From positions 868,001 through 932,000 of the forward strand of contig JAHDVF020000075.1 in the NCBI GenBank assembly GCA_022606425.2: a DNA stretch of 64,000 nucleotides, given 5' to 3'. Below are positions 49,501 to 58,500 of the stretch, in pieces. The translations under genes were made by a program, and so were the position numbers. The stretch's first letter is position 1, and the number at the start of each line of letters is the position of its first letter. Source of the stretch: Lepidostoma basale. Taxonomy: Eukaryota > Arthropoda > Insecta > Trichoptera > Lepidostomatidae. Below the pieces are notes generated by a model, which was not told the origin of the DNA, did not search any database, and saw only the letters and a list, made by a program, of their open reading frames with translations.

Positions 49501-52500
49501 CACGCCCTCCTGGCTGTGCTGTCCTACTTCTGCCGCTCGCTGCAGCTGGAGCTGCTTTACACGCAGACGCTGCGTCTGGCCCGCGACCGCCTGGGGCGCC
49601 ACGTCATGGTAGACCAGTACGTGCCCGGGCGCAAGCTCACCGTCTCCTACTGGAGGTGAGAACTATCAAACCCTCTCGAAAAAATGGACCGTGTCATGCA
49701 CACGCACGTCAATTTCTGTGACTCCATGTTGAAGACATTTAAAATTGGATTGATTTGATTTTGCCACGTTTTCAGATCATTTTATTTTATTATTTTGTTG
49801 AAAAAACTCCTTACATCATAACAGCGCGAGCCAAATCGATGTAAAGGGTGAAAAAAATAATATCAAAGGAAATATACGAGTACATAGAACCTTATGAATA
49901 GGAATATGCCAGCTATTTCCTTGCTGCCTTTATCGTAAGGGTATTCAAGAATTTGCCATAATTGCATCCAAAGAGGTCTATCTCTTTTGCAACCTCATTT
50001 AAAAGACGAATCACTTTCAATATAGGAGAACTTCGAAGGGCCTCTGTGCGGCAATTTGGGGCTTAATATAATATATGAACGTATAGATTTAGTTCCACTC
50101 AGTATTCCTTTACATATACTTTCTTTACCATTCTTTCTTCATTCACTCATTCTGTGTGTCTAAACTTTCATTAAGATGGTTTGAACACATTGAGGTGAAG
50201 ATACACATATTACACTTTAGTGTTCTTGGCATGCTTTATTCCCAACTAACCATCACAAAGTTTTCCAGAGGAGTAGGCAAAGAGAAACCATAAAAAATGT
50301 GTGTGCGCGTATTTCAGGGAGCTGGGCTGCGAACTGGGGTACCGCGTGACGGTGGCAGCAGACCCAAGCGCCGCGGGACGGGCACTGACGGCGTCGCACG
50401 TGCCGCAGTTGGGTGCGGCGCAGGAGGCGGCCGCGGCCCGCGCCCTGCACCAGCCGCAGCTGTCCATGGAGCGCCTGCTGGTCACCACCATACACGTGCG
50501 CTCGCGGGCGCGCCTGCAGGACCTGCGGGCCCTGCTCACCGACATGGGGGTGAGTCCCTCCTCATTCTAGTGATACACTCGCTTCATAACGCATGACGAT
50601 CTATCACAGCTATGCAATGGATCGTATATCACTGGATAGGACTACGTCTTCGAAAGATTTGGGAGTTGATGATGATGATGATGATTTATATAGCGCCATT
50701 TTTGTGAAAGATTCACTTCAAGGGCGCTCAACGTCCAGAAAGCTTCTCTTAAAAAGAAAAGTTTTAAGAGAGCTTCTGAACACTCCTTCATCGTCTTGAT
50801 TGCGAATATTGTAGGGCAGCCTGTTCCACGCCGTCGATCCCGCGATGCCAAAAGCGCGATCTGCGAAGTTTGAAGCTCCTTGGCGCCGCGGGACGAGAAG
50901 TTTGTGTGTTGCTTCTTCCTTCGAGGATCGTAGAGTTGACTGCCGAGGGTTCAAATTTGTCAGCTTGCAAAGTTCTGTGAGGTAGTGGGGCGCTCTTCCA
51001 TGTAAGGCCTTGTGAACGAGTAGACACAGTTTATAGTCGATTCGCTCAGGTAACCTTAGCCAGTGAAGTCGATAAAGCATTGAGGTTATATGGGTGAATT
51101 TTGATGCACCAAAAATTAATCTTGCTGCAGCATTCATAATGGATTGCAGTCTATCCAGTTGCTTTTTTTCCAGTTGAGTTACATTCGATCCTAAATTATC
51201 TTTCATTCTTCATATTACATCAGTATGTAATAGCTCCCATAAGATTTTGGGATTTGTTCTTAGGAATGGGAAAGATTTTACCAATTCAAAAGTTCTGAAG
51301 TTATTGTATAACTCTTTGGTAAGAAGTCGGTTGGAATTTGGTGCACTGGTGTGGGCACCACATGAAAATAAATATTGCCTGTTGATTGAAAAGGTACAAA
51401 AAAAGTTCTTACGTTTTGTGTACTTCAAAGAAAACGGTTTCTACCCCTGGCTGTACCCAACAGATTTCTTGCTGGGTATGCTGGACTACCAATCATTGGA
51501 AATTAGACATATATCCATTTGGGTGTTCATTTTTTTTAACTGATTCGTGGTCGAATACATAACTCGGATATTTTGAATGACTTGACTTTGTTTGTCCCTG
51601 ACAATTATCTGCGACAAAGGCAACAAAGATTATTTCACCCGCCACTGTGTAGAACCAATTTACCTAAGGCTATGCCCGTGGGCAGGGCAAAAATCCTTCT
51701 AAACCGCATCTCTTCGGATGTGGACATCTTCCACGATAGTGAGGCTACCCTCAGAAAACATCTATCTCTTAAATAATGTGTTGTTCTTCTTATTACTTAA
51801 TTGATCTTAATTTTTTAATTATCTCGTGTTTTTATCTATTGTTTATATTGTAATTTTTAAATATGCCAATTGTATATTCTATTAGGTCCTTACATATGAA
51901 ATTGGCGTTTTGCCGTACTGGCAACTTTGATCTCAAATATCTTCTCTTTGGTTAGGAATTCCAAATTCAAATTTATACAGCTATTTACTCAAGTATTTGT
52001 GTTTCGAAAATTATAATTCATTTGTTTTTTCCTCAATTGTTTTTTTTCTTTGCGTCACTCAGTTTACAAAATGGAAAACTTGAAATATAGCGTTATTTAC
52101 GAGTACGAGTTCCACCGTGGCACCAGTGGTGCAGAAACGGCTCGAAGGATTAATGATGTGTATGGCGACGGTGCCGCAAAAGAAAACACAGTGCGTTTTT
52201 GGTTCCAACGTTTTCGTTCTGGAAATTTCGACCTGCAGAACAAGCCCCGTGGACGGCCGGAGACCAAAGTTGATAATGAAGAATTGAAGGCTATTGTGGA
52301 AGCGGATCCATCGCAAACCACGTCCGAGTTAGCTGCAGGCTGCGGTGTTAGTGATAAAACTGTTTTAATCCACTTGAAGCAAATCGGGAAGGTCAAAAAG
52401 CTTGAAAGGTGGGTACCTCACGAATTGAGTGAAGCAAATCAACAAACGCGCGTTGACTGTTGCGTTGCATTACTCAACCGGCACAATAATGAAGGGATTT

Positions 52501-55500
52501 TGAATTGAATCATTACCTGTGATGAAAAGTGGATCCTGTATGATAATCGGAAGCGCTCATCGCAATGGCTGAACCCTAACCCCAAATCATGCCCCAAGCG
52601 AAAATTGACTCCAAAAAAGTTACTTGTGAACGTTTGGTGGACTAGTGCTGGTGTCGTTCACTACAGCTTTCTTAAATCTGGTCAGATGATTACGGCAGAT
52701 GTCTATTGTCAGCAACTGCAAACCATGATGGAAAAGCTAGCTGCTAAACAACCGAGGCTGGTTAATCGCTCTAGGCCACTGCTGCTTCATGATAACGCTA
52801 GACCACACACTGCACAACAGACGGCTACCAAATTAGAAGAGCTTCAATTGGAATGTCTAAGACATCCACCGTACTCTCCGGACCTTGCCCCAACAGATTA
52901 CTATTTTTTCGAAATTTGGATAACTTCTTGCAAGGGAAAAAATTCAACTCCGATGGGGCAGTCCAAACCGACTTCAAAGATTTTATTGATTCCCGTCCGA
53001 ATGTTTTTTTTAGTAAAGGGATCGATGAACTACCTATGAGATGGCAAAAGTACGTAGATAGCAATGGTATATACTTTGATTAAATAAATATATTATATTT
53101 AAAAAAAATCAACTTTATGTTCCTCCCATACAAAACGCCAATTTCATATGTAAGGACCTAATATTTAAAATAGCTTTTTTGTTGTTTTTGTATTCTGCCT
53201 GTATAGTCCTAAGCGCTTTGGTTACATGAAGACTACAGGGGAAAACCAAGGAATGTCAGTTAAAATTCAAAATAAATGTAATAATGCCATCTAGCGGCAT
53301 TTGTACGTATCTATCCACAGTAAAATTTTCATTTTCGAAAATCATGTGTGTCATCGACTATGGCCAGATAATGGATTGCTAATTGCTAAGAAATATATAG
53401 ACTTTGATTATCTTTATTCTCAATTTATACAAATTAACCTTCTACTGACATTCCTTGTTTTTCCCCTGTAGTCTTCATATACTGTAATGTTTATGATTTT
53501 TTTTAAATAAATAAATTGAAATATTTAATATTGATGAAAACATCCCATATTATTTTTTATTCCTTTGTGTTTATTGTTTTTTTTTTTAACCATGATGTAA
53601 AATTCCATATTTTAATTTCATCAATACAAATGAAAACATCTGTTTTATGCAATAATATGAAATATTATTTTGACGACTGTCGAAATAAAAAAGAAAATTA
53701 ACTCAAAAGTGAAAAAAGCAGTGTTTTAATTCATAAATGATTTGTCATTATGGCATTCCACCGTGTAAACACCTTAATCAAAATATGAATTCTTTTATGA
53801 TTTAAAACACTGCTTTTTCCACTTTTGAGTTTACATACAAAGCCTATCCAAAAAAGCTAAGATGGCAGTGCACAATGGTGTTCTTGTGCCAACCCTTATG
53901 TATGGAAGTGAAGCATGGAACTGGCAAAAGAAGGATGAAAGTAGAATAAATCCAGTAGAAATGAGATCTCTAAGACATGACATGACAAGACTGTATATGA
54001 TAGAGTGACAAATGCAAGTATAAGAAGTGAACGTGGTGCGAATGAAAGTGTTATGAACAAAATAAGGAAAGGGTCATTAAGATGGTTTGGACACATAGAA
54101 AGAATGAGTGAAGACAGAATGCTAATGAAGGTATATGTAAACAGCGTGAACGGAGCTAGAAATTGAGGAAGGTCGAAGAAAACGTGGCACGATCAAATCA
54201 ATCAAATATTGAATGTCGGTCACGAGGAGTCGGAGAAATCGACGTGCGTGCATGACAAGATGTATGAATGTAGAGGAAGGGAGAGAAGTGTGTCAGGACA
54301 GAACAGTGTGGCGTTCCATTCTTTCTGCCTACCCCTCCGGGGAGACGGCGTGATGGTAAGTTAGTTAGTTAGTTAGATTTTTCATATTTACTTTCTTCTT
54401 TGCCAGCTGTCGAGATAATACATCATATTATTATCAAACTTGCATAAAACAGATGTTTTCATACTCAATGTTTTAATAATATGGAATTTTACATCATTGT
54501 TTAAGTAACAAGAAATATTCACTTTTAATCAAAATAAGAGTGTGGGATGTAACAATGTATAATGTTTGTTGTGAAGGTGGAGTGCTCGCTGGGAGGGTCT
54601 CCGTGCGTGCTGGCGTGCTCGCTGCTGGTGCCGTGCCTGCGTGCGGAGCAGCTGCTGGTGGCCGTGGGGGTGCACTGCGGGGCGCTGCGCTGCCACGTGC
54701 CGCAGCACGCCCGCGCCCCCGTGGCCCCCGCGCTGCCCGCCGCCCTCGCCGCTGCTGACCGGGCCCGCATCGCCCCCCTGCTCGCGGAGCTCAGGTAATT
54801 AAATTTTACAGGTAATTCATAGCACTTGGTCACGAAGGTCGTCAGTATAATATAAAGTAGAAGGTTAGCCATCGCTTACCCGAAGATGTTATAGGACGCA
54901 ACGGTGCCCTTTCGTCAGCTTCACTCATGCGATCCCTAGGCCCGTCCCTGTACCTACGTTGACTGAAGAATACAACATTACTCATTTAATTTATTAACTG
55001 TTAAAATATAAAATGCTGTTCATGGTATCACAATTTTTTATTATTTTCTTTTATGGAGAAAATTTGGAGCAAGTAGTTGAGTTCGTGTATTTAGGTAGTA
55101 TGTTTACAGTGGAGAGGGATATTGAAAGAAGTGTTGGGGCAGGCAACAAAGTGAATGGTGCACTTAAAGTTGTCATCGCAAACAAAAACCTATCCAAAAA
55201 AGCTAGAATGGCAGTGCACAATGGTGTTCTTCTACCGACCCTTATGTATGGAAGCGAAGCATGGAACTGGCAAAAGAAGGATGAAAGTAGAATAAATGCA
55301 GTAGAATTGAGATCTCTTAGACGAATGTGTGGATACTCTGTGTATGATAGAGTGTCGAATGAAAATATAAGAAGTGAATGCGTGCGAATGATGGTGTCAT
55401 GAACAAAATAATGAAAGGATCATTAAGATGGTTTGGACATATGGAAAGAATGAATGAAGAAAGAATGGTAAAAAAATTATATGTTAATGATGTAAATGGA

Positions 55501-58500
55501 ACCAGAAATAGAGGAAGACCGAGGAAAACGTGGCACGATCAGATAAATCAAATATTGAATGTCGGCCATGTGAGGAGTCAGAGAAATCGACGCGCGTGCA
55601 TGATATGATGTATGAATGTTGAGGATGCGAGAGAAATATTTCCGGAAAGAAAAGTGTGGCAGTCCATTCTTTCTGCCTACCCCTTCGAAGAGACGGCGTG
55701 ATGGTTAGTTAGTTAGTTAGTTAGTTTTCTTTTATAATTTTTTTTTAAATGGATCGAAAATTAATTTTAACAGTTGAAAAAATGATTGTAACATATGATG
55801 ATGTCTACATAGATTGACGAAACAGCTGTCGCGAAAATTTAAAAAAATTGTGATACCGTAAACAGCGTTTTATATTTTAATGTTAACTTAACCTTTCCCT
55901 TACACAGGTTGACGAAACAGCTGTCGCGAAAATTTAAAAAAATTGTGATACCGTAAACAGCGTTTTATATTTTAATGTTAACTTAACCTTTCCCTTACAC
56001 AGGTTGACGAAACAGCTGTCGCGAAAATTTAAAAAAATTGTGATACCGTAAACAGCGTTTTATATTTTAATGTTAACTTAACCTTTCCCTTACGGTGCTA
56101 AAATAAAAACCGTGTTCCGGTGTAGGGTAGTCAGTATGGGATCAGCGATTTTAAATCGGAAATATAAGAACATTCATACTAATCATAGCTAATCCCCTTA
56201 ATTAATTATAATTGAAATAAAAAATTATAATGAGATTTATTTGCTGAAAACATTAAAAGAACATCTGGCAACGCTCACGGAACGGCCATAGGTCCACTCT
56301 GGTTGCAAGCCCGAGAGCTACTGCCGGCGGCAGTGAGAACATTGAGCTCCTCGCGCTTCCACAGTGAAGTATGCAAGAGTGAGATTAAAATATAGTGTCG
56401 CACACTCGCAGCACTGTTTATACGCAAATTTGTTTCCGATGTTCACAAAATACCTCCGATGTACCTGATAAATTCTGATTATTATTATTGATTAGAATTG
56501 AGAGAAAACTCGATGGGTTAGATTGTTTCGGTGGAAACACCATGATACTTGAACATTCTTGACAATTGAATGAGAAAAATTAATAAAATAACTCCTCTGC
56601 TGTGTTGGTTGTTGATTGGGTAATATTGTTGTTGCCCGGGCAGGTACTGGCTGATGGCCCGGCGCTGCGAGAAGACCCTGCAACACCTGCCGGCGGCCGC
56701 GGCGGCACGCCTGCCCCTGCTGTGCGCCCCCTCCCACCCGCTGCACGCCCTGTCGCCGCACCGCCTCTACGTCACGCTGCACCGCCACGCCAACCACATC
56801 CTGGTGAGTTCACTACTCCTCATTAGCTGTTCCTCGTAAAGTGCACTGTTTTATAAATCAATTACCCCAAGGGTGCACTAGGAAATGACTGACCGAACAG
56901 AGCAGTCCTTAGTAGTCTCTTAAATTTAATAATTAACCACCCTATCTATTTGAACGTACATGATACGTTCACTTTGACTGTACCATTCTACGATATCCCG
57001 TATCACGTACGGGCTTGAGAAAAAGTAATGTACCTAAAATGTACAAACTATTAAAGATACGCGCGTGTGCCAACAACACTTGAGTACAAGTCTTCATAAA
57101 TATGATAGTTTTACAAGGGGCAGGCCAAATGTGCGGCTGAGTATTTGACGTTTCGTAATTTAAAAAAATAAAATTAGTATATAATTAAATTTCATTAATA
57201 AAAAACCTGCTTGTTTTTTGCACGTTTCTCGGAAAATAACCCAAAGGTAGGGCGGTTAATACGAATAAAAACGTCTGTTTTCTAGATGTTTAATTATAAT
57301 TGATATGAATGACATGTTTCACTTTTCTAAGGCACTATCAAATTTCCATAGAAAGGCTGAACATGTCATTTCCATAAATATGATAAAACTTATATTAAAC
57401 ATACATTTTAATTTTAATTAACTATTTAATATGGAGTTTTACATCATTGTTCAAGGAACAATGAAGTTTGGATACTCAAATAAATAAAATTTTTCATTTG
57501 AATAACTTTTTGAAAACATTGTATTTTTATTCATATTAATAAATCAAATATTGAATGTCAGCCACGTGCAAGACACGGTGTATGAATGTTGAGGAAGCGA
57601 GAGAAATATACCAGGATAGAAAATTGTGGCAGTCCATTCTTTCTGCCTACCCCTTCGGAGAGATGGCATCGATTATAATAACTATAGTGTGGTCAAAGGC
57701 TAAGTGTTTTATTATTTGATATCTAATGAATATAAAGTAATAACCATCTGTTGTTTGTCTGGCAGGTGGTGGAGATGCACCCCGAGGAGCCGAGCGGCGT
57801 GAAGCTGTCCTTCCACTTGGGCTCGGTGCGGCGCTGCGGGCCTGAGGAGGAGGAACCCCTGGAGGACGGCACGGGGGCGGGGGCCTTCCTACGCCTGGGG
57901 TCCCTCGTGCAATTCGACACCTTCGTGCTCACGCACGGACCCTTCACTGCCGTGGACCCGCCTGGTTAGTGTTGCCTCCAAAATTAGAATCTTTAATAAC
58001 TTGTTATTTTTTAAATAATCTTATTTAATTCTACTTTTCATTTCATTTCACATTTACAGAGATCTCTTGATGCAAATAATTAACTATCTAACCAACCATC
58101 AAACTGTTCTATCCTTGATATACTCTCGCGCCTCTTCTGCATTCACACCCCGTGCCACGCACACTCATCAATTGTTCTTTCACTTATCACAGACATGTTT
58201 TGGTTATAACATAACCTTTTTCAATGTCTTCTTCTTTTCAAGCCTTCTTCCCTTCACTGCTGGATATAGGCCTCTTCCAATTTCCTCCACTCGTCTCCAT
58301 CCTGTCCCCTTTGTATCCAAGATTTTCCAACCCTTTTGACAATATCATCGGTCCATCTCATCGGTGGCCTTCCGACACTTCGCCTATTTGCCCATGGTCT
58401 CCAACTGAGTATCCTGGGTGCCCATCTGTTACCACCTTGTCAAGCCAATTGCCATTTCAATTTTTGCCACTCGGTCCATGACGTCAGCAACCCTGGTGCG

